A DNA stretch of 64,000 nt from Sphingomonas sp. SUN039 (GCF_024758725.1 NZ_CP096972.1:974001-1038000), one strand, 5' to 3'. Positions 25,248 through 34,043 are shown, numbered from the stretch's first letter. Made by a program: numbers and translations. Notes: a model not told the origin generated them from the letters alone.

Positions 25248-26013
25248 ACCCCTGCTGGCGGGCCTGTTACTCGCCAGTTGCGTCGGAGCGCCCGAGCCGC
25301 GCACCGCATCGCGCCCGCCGGTTTATCGCGCACCCGCCAGCGACAATTTCGTCAAGGTCGGCGCGACCTATAGCGCGGGCGGTAACAGCTACACCCCGCG
25401 CGACGACCGCGATTACGACGAGACCGGCATGGCGAGCTGGTACGGCGAGGAACTGCGCGGCAGCCGCACCGCCAATGGCGAACCCTTCGACCCCGACGGC
25501 TTTACCGCCGCGCACCGGACGCTGCCACTGCCGTCCTATGTCGAGGTAACGTCGCTCGAATCGGGGCGGGCGATATTGGTGCGGATCAACGATCGCGGCC
25601 CGTTCCACGGCAACCGGATCATCGACCTGTCGCTGGGTGCGGCGCGGCAATTGGGGATCACCGCGCGCGGCGCGCATCAGGTGCGGGTCCGCAGGGTCGA
25701 ACCCGACGAGCGTGACAAGCTCAGTCTGCGGCGCGGGCAACCGGTCATGCTGCGCGGCGGGAGGATCGAGCCGCAGCGTGCGCTGGCCACGGCGAAAATG
25801 CCGGTCGGGCCGGGGCCGTTCTTCCTGCAAGTCGCGAGCTTTTCGAGCGAGCAGCGTGCGCGGACGATGGCCGAACGGCTCGGTGCGGACGTCTCGCAGA
25901 TCGCGGGGACATGGCGGGTGCGGCTCGGGCCGTATAATTCGGCCGAACGGGCGATGGCGGCACTGGCACCGCTGGCGGCAAGGGGCTATCCGGACGCCGT
26001 CATCACCCGCTGA
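25231..26013 (+). CDS. rlpA: Septal ring lytic transglycosylase RlpA-like lipoprotein
   Basis: This 260-residue protein has a lipoprotein signal with lipobox LLASC (Cys17), a double-psi beta-barrel domain (about 64-150, with GMASWYGEELRG and NDRGPF) and a C-terminal SPOR domain (about 188-260, FFLQVASFSSEQRA). RlpA cuts denuded glycan strands at the division septum, to which SPOR targets it. It overlaps the MltB-like gene and ends 18 bases before the next start. Confidence 0.93.
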   Translation: MRLRAEPLLAGLLLASCVGAPEPRTASRPPVYRAPASDNFVKVGATYSAGGNSYTPRDDRDYDETGMASWYGEELRGSRTANGEPFDPDGFTAAHRTLPLPSYVEVTSLESGRAILVRINDRGPFHGNRIIDLSLGAARQLGITARGAHQVRVRRVEPDERDKLSLRRGQPVMLRGGRIEPQRALATAKMPVGPGPFFLQVASFSSEQRARTMAERLGADVSQIAGTWRVRLGPYNSAERAMAALAPLAARGYPDAVITR

Positions 26014-26031
26014 ACCGTGTCGGAGTCGTTC

Positions 26032-27198
26032 GTGAAGCCCTATCTGCCTGTCCTCGCCCTGTTGCTTGCTACGACGCCGGTCACTGCCGCCGCACCGCCG
26101 TTCGAGACCGCCGCGCCGGTTGCCTATCTGATCGACATGTCGTCCGGAGCCGTGCTTTACCGCAAGGACGAGAACCGTCGGATGCCGCCGGCGTCGATGG
26201 CCAAGATGATGACGGTCTATGTCGCGTTCGACATGATCAAAAAGGGCGAGCTGAAGCGCGACCAGATGATGACTGTGCGGCCCGAAACCTGGGCGAAATG
26301 GCATGGTCCGGCGGCGGGATCGACGATGTTCCTGTCGGCGGGCGAGCAAGTGAGCGTCGACAATTTGCTCAAGGGCATTGTCACGCTTTCGGGCAATGAT
26401 GCCTGCGTCGTGCTGGCCGAGGGGATTTCGGGTACCGAGGAAGCCTTTGCCGCGCGGATGAACGACGCGGCGAAGAAGCTGGGCCTCGCCAACAGTCAGT
26501 TCGGCAATTCGAACGGCTGGCCCGACGAGGGGCGCACCTATGTGACCGCCCACGACCTCGCGACACTGGCGGCGGCGACGATCCAGGATCACCCGCAGCT
26601 CTATAAGGCGTATTACTCGCTGCCGTCGTTCACCTGGGGCAAGACGCTGGGAGCGGGGGCGGACATTACGCAGGCCAACCGCGATCCGTTGCTGGGCCGT
26701 GTCGCGGGTGCCGACGGGTTGAAGACCGGACATACCGAGGAAGCGGGGTACGGTTTCACCGGGTCTGCCGAGCAGAACGGCCGACGGTTGGTCATGGTCG
26801 TCGCGGGCCTTGGCAGTTTCAACCAGCGGATCGAGGAATCGGTGCGGTTCATCGACTGGGGCTTCAAGGCGTGGAGCACCAAGCCGCTGTTCGCCAAGGG
26901 CGCGAAGGTCGAGACGGCGGAAGTGCAACTGGGCGATGCGGGGTCGGTCAACCTGATCGCGCCGCGCAATCTGGCGGTGACGATGCCGGCGGGCGCGTTC
27001 ACCGGCATGAAGGTCAAGGTTGTCTATGACGGCCCGGTCAAGGCACCGATCGCCAAGGGGCAGCATATCGCCGATCTGGTCGTCGAAACGCCGTCGACCC
27101 CGCCGCAAGTCATGCCGCTGGTCGCCGAAGAGGCAGTCGGTGAGGCCGGGTTCTTCCGCCGCGCTTGGGCGGGGTTGCTGTCGTTCTTCGGAGCCTGA
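26032..27198 (+). CDS. D-alanyl-D-alanine carboxypeptidase (PBP5/DacC-like)
   Basis: This 388-residue penicillin-binding protein trims D-alanine from peptidoglycan. The three active-site motifs are SMAK (Ser55-Lys58), SGN (120-122) and KTG (231-233). A beta-sandwich domain follows and the C-terminal FFRRAWAGLLSFFG is the amphipathic membrane anchor. I choose GTG 26032 because GGAG lies six bases upstream and it starts a clean signal peptide (MKPYLPVLALLLATTPVTAA); GTG 26017 would add MSESF. The gene overlaps or touches tmk. Confidence 0.93.
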   Translation: MKPYLPVLALLLATTPVTAAAPPFETAAPVAYLIDMSSGAVLYRKDENRRMPPASMAKMMTVYVAFDMIKKGELKRDQMMTVRPETWAKWHGPAAGSTMFLSAGEQVSVDNLLKGIVTLSGNDACVVLAEGISGTEEAFAARMNDAAKKLGLANSQFGNSNGWPDEGRTYVTAHDLATLAAATIQDHPQLYKAYYSLPSFTWGKTLGAGADITQANRDPLLGRVAGADGLKTGHTEEAGYGFTGSAEQNGRRLVMVVAGLGSFNQRIEESVRFIDWGFKAWSTKPLFAKGAKVETAEVQLGDAGSVNLIAPRNLAVTMPAGAFTGMKVKVVYDGPVKAPIAKGQHIADLVVETPSTPPQVMPLVAEEAVGEAGFFRRAWAGLLSFFGA

Positions 27199-27824
27199 CG
27201 CTGGCGGGGCGGTTCATCACGCTGGAAGGCGGCGAGGGCGTCGGGAAATCGACGCAGGCGGCGCGGCTGGCGGAGGCATTGCGGGCGCTGGGGCGGACGG
27301 TCGTGCTGACCCGCGAACCGGGTGGCACGCCGGGGGCAGAGGCCATCCGCGCGCTGCTCATGACGGGCGAGGCCGAGCGCTGGGACGCGCGCGCCGAGGC
27401 GTTGCTTTTTGCTGCCGCCCGCGCCGATCATGTCGCGTGTGTCATCCGGCCGGCGCTCGCGCGCGGCGACTGGGTGATCTGCGACCGATTCATCGATTCG
27501 ACACGGGCGTATCAGGGCGGCGCGGGCGGCGTGTCGGACGCCGATATCATGGCGCTGCATAGGGTGGGCAGCGAGGGATTGCTGCCCGACCGGACGTTGC
27601 TGTTCGAATTCCCGGTCGAACTCGGCATGGAACGCACCTATGGCCGCGACCTGCTCAGCCCCGACCGCATGGGCAGCCGCGACGCCGCCTATTACGCCGA
27701 TGTCGCCGCGCGGTTCCGGCGCTTTGCCGAGGCGGGCGAGGCGCGGTTCCGGATCGTCGACGCCTCGGGTTCGGTCGATGAGGTCGCCGCGCGGGTACTC
27801 GCTGCCGCGACCGATGCGCCATGA
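27165..27824 (+). CDS. tmk: Thymidylate kinase
   Basis: This kinase phosphorylates dTMP to dTDP. The P-loop GGEGVGKST, the DRF segment (CDRFIDST) and the LID region (TYGRDLLSPDR) identify it. There is no ATG or GTG near the expected start: the frame opens with TTG 27165 inside dacC, or possibly CTG 27195 or 27201, which would give the usual N-terminus just before GRFITLEGG. The reported start is thus uncertain. The stop overlaps the holB ATG (ATGA). Confidence 0.92.
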   Translation: MGGVAVVLRSLTLAGRFITLEGGEGVGKSTQAARLAEALRALGRTVVLTREPGGTPGAEAIRALLMTGEAERWDARAEALLFAAARADHVACVIRPALARGDWVICDRFIDSTRAYQGGAGGVSDADIMALHRVGSEGLLPDRTLLFEFPVELGMERTYGRDLLSPDRMGSRDAAYYADVAARFRRFAEAGEARFRIVDASGSVDEVAARVLAAATDAP

Positions 27825-28798
27825 CCGCGATCCTCGGCCATGACGCGCAGTTCGATGCGATGCGCGCCGCCATCGACAGCGGGCGGATGCATCATGCGTG
27901 GCTGTTGCATGGGCCGAAGGGTGTGGGGAAGGGGAGCTTCGCGCAGATCGTCGCGGCGCGGTTGCTGGCCGAGGCTTCGGCGACGCCGCCTGCCGATACC
28001 AGCTTTGCGCTGGATGAGAATAACTCGACCGCGCGGCTGATCGCCGCGGGATCGCATCCCGATCTCGTCACGCTCGCCCGCCTCGAGAACGAAAAGACCG
28101 GCAACCTCGCGCGCAATATCACTGTCGATCAGGTTCGCACCTTGAAGGGTGTATTCAGCGGCACCCCGTCGCAAGGCGACCGCCGTGTCGTCGTGGTCGA
28201 CAGCATCGATGACATGGAACGCGGCGCGGCCAATGCGCTGCTCAAAAGTCTGGAAGAGCCGCCCGCCAGCACGACATTCCTGCTGGTCAGCCACGCGCCG
28301 GGCCGCTTGCTGCCGACGATCCGTTCGCGCTGCCGCAGCCTCGCGTTCGCGCGGCTGGGCGATGACGTCATGACGGCAGTTCTTGCCGAACACGCCGCGC
28401 ACCTCGACGACATGACTCGCGCGGTGGTGATTGCGGTGGCGGGCGGCGCACCGGGAGCGGCGCTGTCGGTGATCGAGGCCGATGTGCCCGGCATCGACGC
28501 GGCGTTGCGCGAGATCGCGACGACCGGCGATCCGCATAATGTCCTGCGCCTCGATCTGGCGGGCAAGCTCGCGCTGAAGGCCGCGCTGCCGCGTTACGAG
28601 GCGTTCCTGCGCCGTGCGCCGGCCTTCATTGCGGCGCAGGCGCGGACGCGAACGGGGCGGGAGCTCGCGACCGCCATCGATGCGTGGGAAAAAGCGCGTC
28701 AACTCGCCGATGTCGCGATCCCGCAGTCGTTGCCGCAGGAAAGTGTGGTGTTCGAGATCGCGGGGCGGGTGGCTTCGCTCGGCGCGGCGGCCAGGTAG
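27821..28798 (+). CDS. holB: DNA polymerase III delta-prime subunit
   Basis: This 325-residue clamp-loader subunit has a Walker A-like stretch GPKGVGKGSFA near residue 31, the LLKSLEEPPASTTFLLVS segment and the SRC motif (RSRCRSLAF). These are delta-prime/DnaX family features. The four cysteines of the E. coli zinc module are absent. It follows tmk with a four-base overlap, a common gene order. A 26-bp inverted repeat lies just downstream. Confidence 0.93.
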   Translation: MTAILGHDAQFDAMRAAIDSGRMHHAWLLHGPKGVGKGSFAQIVAARLLAEASATPPADTSFALDENNSTARLIAAGSHPDLVTLARLENEKTGNLARNITVDQVRTLKGVFSGTPSQGDRRVVVVDSIDDMERGAANALLKSLEEPPASTTFLLVSHAPGRLLPTIRSRCRSLAFARLGDDVMTAVLAEHAAHLDDMTRAVVIAVAGGAPGAALSVIEADVPGIDAALREIATTGDPHNVLRLDLAGKLALKAALPRYEAFLRRAPAFIAAQARTRTGRELATAIDAWEKARQLADVAIPQSLPQESVVFEIAGRVASLGAAAR

Positions 28799-28804
28799 GA
28801 AAGG

Positions 28805-28876
28805 GGCTTCGACAAGCTCAGCCAAGTCGGCGGGAGAGGCAGTCCTCCACCCGACTTGGCTGAGCTTGTCGAAGCC
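28805..28876. repeat. Perfect 26-bp inverted repeat of the sphingomonad element
   Basis: Arms at 28805-28830 and 28851-28876 are perfect reverse complements around a 20-base loop; each contains CTTCGACAAGCTCAG. It lies between holB and metG and could form a long hairpin that ends holB transcription. Confidence 0.85.
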
Positions 28877-28917
28877 TCCCCCTTCGCAACACGCGATTCG
28901 CCCATTAGGGGCAATCC

Positions 28918-30534
28918 ATGCCCTCCGACCCCTTCTACATCACCACTGCGATCAGCTATCCCAACGGACGCCCGCATATCGGCCATGCCTATGAGGCGAT
29001 AGCGGCGGACGCGATTGCGCGGTTCCAGCGGATGCAGGGGCGCGAGGTGCGGTTCCAGACCGGCACCGACGAACACGGCCTGAAAATGGTCCAGACCGCG
29101 CGCGAACGCGGCGTCGAAGTCGCTGACTTGGCGCGCGAGATGTCCGACCAGTTCCAGGCGATGTGCGACGCGCTGAACGTCAGCTACGACAATTTCCAGC
29201 GCACCACCGACCCCGCGCATCACCGCGCCAGCGTCGCCATCTGGGAAGCGATGAAGGCCAGCGGCGACCTGTACCTCGACCGGTACGAAGGCTGGTACTC
29301 GGTCCGCGACGAGGCCTATTACGAAGAGAAGGAACTGACCGAGGGCGAGGGCGGCGCGAAGCTGTCACCGCAGGGCACCCCGGTCGAATGGACGGTCGAG
29401 GAAAGCTGGTTCTTCAAGCTCTCGAAATACGAGAAGCCCCTGCTCGAACTCTATGCAAACCAACCCGATTTTATCCGGCCCGAGAGCCGCCGCAACGAGG
29501 TGGTGCGCTTTGTCGAAGGCGGCTTGCGCGACCTCAGCATGTCGCGGACCAGCTTCGACTGGGGCGTCAAGGTTCCCGGGTCGCCCGACCATGTGATGTA
29601 CGTCTGGGTCGATGCGCTGACCAACTATCTGACCGGTCTGGGATATCCCGATGCAACGCCCGATATGGCGAAATTCTGGCCCGCAAGCCTTCACCTGATC
29701 GGCAAGGACATCGTGCGGTTCCACGCCGTGTACTGGCCCGCGTTCCTCATGTCGGCGGGGATCGCGCTGCCCAAACAGGTCTTCGGCCACGGCTTCCTGC
29801 TGGCGCGCGACGGGGCGAAAATGTCGAAATCGGCGGGCAATGTCGTCGATCCGATGGCGCTGGCCGAGCGGTATGGCGTCGATGCGTTCCGGTACTTCCT
29901 GCTGCGAGAAGTGAGCTTCGGGTCGGACGGGACGTGGAGCGAGGAAGCCATTGTCGCACGGTGCAATGCCGAACTCGCGAACAGCTTCGGGAACTTGGCG
30001 CAACGCGTGTTGAGCATGGTTGCAAGCAATCTCGGTGGGAAAATTCCCGTACTACAGGGGCTTAGTCTAGCCGATCGACGAGAGGCGGCAAACGATCATG
30101 ACCGGCGCCACGCAACTCTAGGAACCGGATTTCTGTGCGATAGCCTTCGGGCTGCTCATGAATACCGTGAGGCGTTTGCTTCTCTTGATTGGCAGAGGGC
30201 GTTTAACGCGTGGCTCAAGGTCGTGTTTCAAGCGAACAGCTACGTGGATGAGACTTCGCCTTGGAAACTGAAGGCGACAGATCCCGATTTGATGGCATCG
30301 GTCCTCGCTCATCTCATGATCGTTTTGCATGATCTAGCGATCATGCTCCGCCCAATCGCCCCAACAGCATGTGATCGACTGTTGGACGCAATTGGAATAC
30401 CGGAAGCGGAAAGGGACTTTGGCAGCATCGATGACATGGAGTGGTACGATAGGTTGCTGTCGTCCGGTCAATTTATTGCGAAGCCGACCCCTATCTTCCC
30501 CCGTCTCGAACTGCCCGCCGAAGATCCGGCCTGA
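28918..30534 (+). CDS. metG: Methionyl-tRNA synthetase
   Basis: This 538-residue class I synthetase charges tRNA-Met. The HIGH motif is at residues 20-23 (PHIGHAY) and KMSKS at 301-305, followed by the anticodon-binding domain (SYVDETSPWKLK). No zinc-knuckle cysteines are seen and there is no C-terminal tRNA-binding extension, so it is a short form. From about base 30000 to 30480 the base composition drops clearly below that of the first part of the gene and codon choice changes (more A/T in third positions), while the reading frame stays intact. This suggests a recombined 3' part; see findings. The stop overlaps tatD. Confidence 0.95.
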   Translation: MPSDPFYITTAISYPNGRPHIGHAYEAIAADAIARFQRMQGREVRFQTGTDEHGLKMVQTARERGVEVADLAREMSDQFQAMCDALNVSYDNFQRTTDPAHHRASVAIWEAMKASGDLYLDRYEGWYSVRDEAYYEEKELTEGEGGAKLSPQGTPVEWTVEESWFFKLSKYEKPLLELYANQPDFIRPESRRNEVVRFVEGGLRDLSMSRTSFDWGVKVPGSPDHVMYVWVDALTNYLTGLGYPDATPDMAKFWPASLHLIGKDIVRFHAVYWPAFLMSAGIALPKQVFGHGFLLARDGAKMSKSAGNVVDPMALAERYGVDAFRYFLLREVSFGSDGTWSEEAIVARCNAELANSFGNLAQRVLSMVASNLGGKIPVLQGLSLADRREAANDHDRRHATLGTGFLCDSLRAAHEYREAFASLDWQRAFNAWLKVVFQANSYVDETSPWKLKATDPDLMASVLAHLMIVLHDLAIMLRPIAPTACDRLLDAIGIPEAERDFGSIDDMEWYDRLLSSGQFIAKPTPIFPRLELPAEDPA

Positions 30535-31307
30535 TGTTCGTCGATTCGCATTGTCACCTGAATTACAAGGGGTTGGTCGAAGATCAGGCTGCCGTCCTCG
30601 ACCGCGCACGCGGGGCAGGCGTCGACACGATGCTCAACATTTCGACACGCGAGCGTGAATGGGACGAGATTGTTGCCACGGCCGAGAACAACCGCGACGT
30701 GTGGGCCTCGATCGGCATCCACCCGCACGAGGCCGACGCGCATCCGGATGTCGATACCGCCAAGCTCGTCGCGCGCGCCACGCACCCGCGTGTCATCGGG
30801 ATCGGTGAAACGGGGCTCGACTATTATTACGACCACAGCGACCGCGAGCGGCAGCGGGCGTCGTTCCGCAGTCACATAGCGGCGTCGCGCGCCACGCAGT
30901 TGCCGCTAATCGTCCATACGCGCGATGCCGAGGACGATACCGCTGCGATCCTGACCGAGGAAATGGGGAAGGGGGCCTTCCCCGGCGTGATCCATTGCTT
31001 CACCGCAAGCGACGCTTTCGCCCGCATCGCGCTCGACCTCGGCCTTTATATCTCGATCTCGGGCATTGTGACCTTCAAGAATGCCAAGGACTTGCAGGCA
31101 ACGGCGTCCACGATTCCCCAGGATCGGCTGCTGATCGAAACCGATGCGCCGTTCCTGTCGCCGGTCCCGCATCGCGGCAAGACCGGCGAACCCGCGTTCG
31201 TTGCCGACACCGCGCGGTTCCTGAGCGGTTTGCGCGGCGTTTCGGTCGAGGCGCTGGGTGCAACGACATCCGCAAACTTCCACCGCTTGTTTGCGAAGGC
31301 CGCGTGA
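30534..31307 (+). CDS. tatD: TatD-family metal-dependent hydrolase (DNase)
   Basis: This 257-residue TIM-barrel protein has the metal ligands of the family: DSHCHLN at the N-terminus, GIGETGLDYY, LIVHTRDAE and ETDAPFLSP. TatD proteins are 3'-5' exonucleases or related hydrolases. The start overlaps the metG stop by one base and the stop overlaps the GTG of the next gene, giving a metG-tatD-MBL operon. Confidence 0.93.
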   Translation: MFVDSHCHLNYKGLVEDQAAVLDRARGAGVDTMLNISTREREWDEIVATAENNRDVWASIGIHPHEADAHPDVDTAKLVARATHPRVIGIGETGLDYYYDHSDRERQRASFRSHIAASRATQLPLIVHTRDAEDDTAAILTEEMGKGAFPGVIHCFTASDAFARIALDLGLYISISGIVTFKNAKDLQATASTIPQDRLLIETDAPFLSPVPHRGKTGEPAFVADTARFLSGLRGVSVEALGATTSANFHRLFAKAA

Positions 31308-32068
31308 AGGTCACAGTCCTTGGTTCCGGCACGTCGTCCGGCGTACCGCGCGTCGATGGCAATTGGGGGACTTGCGATCCGGATGAGCCGCGCAACCGGC
31401 GGCGGCGGGTGTCGATCCTCGTCGAGCATGACGGCACGCGCATCCTGGTCGACACATCGCCCGATCTGCGCGAGCAATTGATCGGCGAAGGTGGCGGACG
31501 GCCTTCGGCGGTGATCTGGACGCACGAGCACGCCGATCATTGCCACGGCATCGACGACCTGCGGCCGTTCTATTTCTATGGCAAGGAGCCGATAACGGGC
31601 TTTGCGCGGCCGCGCGCCAGGGCCGAACTGACCCTGCGCTTCGCCTTCGCCTTTGCCGGGCATCAGGCCTATCCGCCGTATATTACCTGCGGCGATCTGG
31701 GCGATGACAGCGAGATCGGCGGCATCCGGGTGCGCGCGGTCGATTTGCCGCATGGCGAAATCACCAGCGCGGGCCTGCGTTTCGACGCGGGGGGCAGCTC
31801 GCTGGCGTATTTCACCGATTTCAATGTTTTGCCCGATGAAGCTGCGGCACTCGTGCAGGATATCGACCTGTGGATCGTCGATGCGTGCCGCCACGCGCCG
31901 CACCCGACGCACCCGCATCTGGCGAAGACGCTGGCGTGGATCGAGGCGCTGAAGCCGAAGCGTGCGGTTCTGACGCATATGGACCAGACGATGGATTACC
32001 GTAGCCTGTGTGCGACGCTGCCCGAGGGCGTCGAGCCGGGCTATGACGGGATGGAGATCGTGCTGTGA
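31304..32068 (+). CDS. PhnP-like metallo-beta-lactamase-fold hydrolase
   Basis: This 254-residue protein has the metal motif THEHADHCHGID (His74, His76, Asp78, His79) and later LPHGE, FTDFN and HMDQTMD. The opening VTVLGSGTSSGVPR is typical of the PhnP/RNase Z-like branch, which hydrolyses cyclic phosphodiesters. The natural substrate is not clear. Translation starts at GTG 31304, overlapping the tatD stop; its own stop overlaps the GTG of the protease gene. Confidence 0.9.
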   Translation: MKVTVLGSGTSSGVPRVDGNWGTCDPDEPRNRRRRVSILVEHDGTRILVDTSPDLREQLIGEGGGRPSAVIWTHEHADHCHGIDDLRPFYFYGKEPITGFARPRARAELTLRFAFAFAGHQAYPPYITCGDLGDDSEIGGIRVRAVDLPHGEITSAGLRFDAGGSSLAYFTDFNVLPDEAAALVQDIDLWIVDACRHAPHPTHPHLAKTLAWIEALKPKRAVLTHMDQTMDYRSLCATLPEGVEPGYDGMEIVL

Positions 32069-32658
32069 GCGGCGACGATACCGCGCGGCTGGTCGCTGCG
32101 GGCCTGATGATTGCGCTCGTCGCCAGCAGCCTGTTCGGTCGCGGGCTCAAGCTCGGCGCAACCCTGCGGATGGTATTGGCATGGTGCGCGATTTTTGCGA
32201 TTGTCTTTGTTGCGTTTTTGTTCCGTGACGAGGCGAGGGTGGTGTGGTCGCGGATCAAGGCCGAAGTCGGCGGTGAAACCGCTACAGTCTCGGGGGGCGT
32301 CACACGCGTTACCATGCGCGCAGACGGCCATTTCCATGTTCTGGCCAAGATCAACGGTCAGGCGTACGATTTTCTGATCGATACAGGTGCTACGTCGACC
32401 GGGCTGACTGAGCGCACGGCGCGGCAGGCGAATGTGCAGCCCGATTCTTCGATCCAGATGCCGGTCGATACCGCCAATGGCACCGTGATGGTCTCGACCG
32501 CGCGGATCGGCTTGCTCGAGGTCGGCAACGTCCGACAGACCGACGCGCGCGCAGTGATCGGCAAGAGTTTCGGCGACACCAATGTGCTGGGGATGAACTT
32601 TTTGTCGCAGCTCAAGAGCTGGAAGGTCGAGGGGCGCACTCTCACTCTGGAGCCTTAG
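32065..32658 (+). CDS. Membrane-anchored retropepsin-like aspartic protease
   Basis: This 197-residue protein has two N-terminal hydrophobic segments (about 8-22 and 33-53) and a single aspartic protease domain with catalytic Asp106 in FLIDTGATST and the later LGMNFLSQL segment. This is the 'clan AA' TIGR02281-type family, thought to work as a dimer in the periplasm; its function is not well known. The GTG at 32065 overlaps the MBL gene stop. It completes the four-gene run metG to protease. Confidence 0.87.
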   Translation: MSGDDTARLVAAGLMIALVASSLFGRGLKLGATLRMVLAWCAIFAIVFVAFLFRDEARVVWSRIKAEVGGETATVSGGVTRVTMRADGHFHVLAKINGQAYDFLIDTGATSTGLTERTARQANVQPDSSIQMPVDTANGTVMVSTARIGLLEVGNVRQTDARAVIGKSFGDTNVLGMNFLSQLKSWKVEGRTLTLEP

Positions 32659-32705
32659 CGTATTTTACATAATGTATATTATCGGGCTTTAAGACAGGAA
32701 GAACG

Positions 32706-33443
32706 ATGAAGCCGATCCCGACCCCCCTCGACCGCATCATCGCCATTGTCGAGCGCCTGCGTGATCCGGTCGACGGGTGCGACTGGGACCGTGTCCAGAC
32801 CTTTGCGACCATCGCGCCGTACACGATCGAGGAAGCCTATGAAGTCGCCGACGCGATTGCGCGCGACGATATGGCGGCGCTCAAGGACGAGCTCGGCGAC
32901 CTGTTGTTCCAGGTCGTGCTCCACAGCCGCATTGCGGAGCAACTCGGCGCGTTCTCGCTCGGCGATGTCGCGGCGGCGATTGCCGACAAGATGGAACGCC
33001 GCCACCCGCATCTGTTCGGCGATGCCGAGGCGCGACCCGACTGGGAAACCCTCAAGGCGGCTGAACGGTCCGACGCGGCGAGTGCGCTCGACGGCGTGGC
33101 ACTTGCGCTGCCCGCCCTGATGCGCGCCGAGAAACTCCAGAAGCGCGCGGCGCGAACCGGTTTCGATTGGCCCGACGCTTCGGGTCCGCGTGCGAAAATC
33201 GACGAGGAACTCGTTGAAATCGAAGCGGCGAGCACGCCTGCAGAGCACGAGGACGAGGTCGGCGACCTGCTGTTCGCGGTGGTCAACTATGCCCGGCACC
33301 TCGGCGTCGATCCCGAAGTCGCGCTACGCGGGGCCAATGCGAAGTTCGAGGGGCGGTTTCGGTCGATCGAGACGGTGCCGGGGTTTGCGGGAATGTCTCT
33401 CGATGAGAAAGAGCGGTTGTGGGTGGCGGTCAAGAAGAAGTGA
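32706..33443 (+). CDS. mazG: Nucleoside triphosphate pyrophosphohydrolase
   Basis: This 245-residue protein has two MazG domains. The first has EEAYEV (Glu42, Glu43, Glu46) and DELGDLLFQ (Glu62, Asp65), the metal-binding set; the second has DEELVEIE and EDEVGDLLFAV. MazG hydrolyses non-canonical or excess NTPs to NMPs. The ATG at 32706 is preceded by CAGGAAGA. The stop is followed within three bases by the inverted repeat element. Confidence 0.94.
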   Translation: MKPIPTPLDRIIAIVERLRDPVDGCDWDRVQTFATIAPYTIEEAYEVADAIARDDMAALKDELGDLLFQVVLHSRIAEQLGAFSLGDVAAAIADKMERRHPHLFGDAEARPDWETLKAAERSDAASALDGVALALPALMRAEKLQKRAARTGFDWPDASGPRAKIDEELVEIEAASTPAEHEDEVGDLLFAVVNYARHLGVDPEVALRGANAKFEGRFRSIETVPGFAGMSLDEKERLWVAVKKK

Positions 33444-33445
33444 GA

Positions 33446-33518
33446 GGCTTCGACAAGCTCAGCCAAGTCGGTTTGGGAACAATGCTTTCCACCCGACTTG
33501 GCTGAGCCTGTCGAAGCC
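33446..33518. repeat. Inverted repeat of the sphingomonad element, terminator-like
   Basis: Arms 33446-33471 and 33493-33518 are 26-base reverse complements with one mismatch, the left arm being identical to that at 28805-28830. A CTCTTTTT run follows the right arm, so it probably ends mazG transcription. Confidence 0.85.
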
Positions 33519-34043
33519 CCCTCTTTTTAAAATTCTCCAACATTTGCGGACGCGCCCGTCCACCGGCTGGAGCATTCCCCGCGACAATGCGACCGGCGCG
33601 TCCTGCCACGGGCATCCGGGCGGGACGACTTTGTGGGTCGTTCCAGTCAGGCACGCTTGGTTAGAGGGTGCCGTATCGCCATTGTGCCCGGCTTCGCATT
33701 GGATGTGGCTGCGCCGTGGATGCCTATAGAGACGAACTGTTGTGCGGATCGTTGCCGCAAGGCCAGTCTTGTCGCTTATGCCGCCTTGAGCGATCTTAAG
33801 TCCCGCAGGACCGCGAAAGAAGTTTCGAGCTCTGTACACCCCGGACAGCCGGGCAACTCGGCGATCCGACGGCGATGCATCGGCTTTGTTAAACCGGATG
33901 GCTCCGCGCCGGTCGCATGTCACGGGCGAGGCTTTCGCCCTTTCCGCGCTGCCAGCCGTTGCGTTGATCGGACGCTCGGGTAGGCAGAAGCGCGACATAA
34001 CCGATACGGTTAAATGTGTCAAGAACAAAATGGCAACTGGTCG
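33519..34043. other. Gene-poor region between mazG and hflX
   Basis: This stretch of about 525 bases lies between the 3' ends of convergent mazG and hflX. The open frame of 189 codons on the minus strand runs into the repeat element, has no recognisable domain and would start inside the promoter described below, so I do not call it a gene. Several short hairpins are visible (for example GGGCGA with TCGCCC near 33930, and GTCC-CGCA-GGAC near 33805). With a promoter-like sequence at its hflX end reading leftward, it could encode a non-coding RNA or be a decayed gene. I do not recognise RNase P, tmRNA or 6S RNA motifs. Confidence 0.5.
33994..34022 (-). promoter_or_regulatory. Promoter-like sequence with palindromic spacer
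   Basis: On the minus strand TTGACA (34022-34017) is followed after exactly 17 bases by TATGTC (33999-33994), a plausible housekeeping promoter with a weak -10. The spacer contains the palindrome TAACCG-TAT-CGGTTA (34012-33998), placed where a repressor would block RNA polymerase. It reads into the gene-poor region. Confidence 0.5.

Noticed and set aside
33459-34028. Minus-strand frame of 189 codons between mazG and hflX
   Set aside because: It would begin inside the promoter-like sequence and run into the repeat element, and has no recognisable protein features. Kept only as part of the unassigned region.
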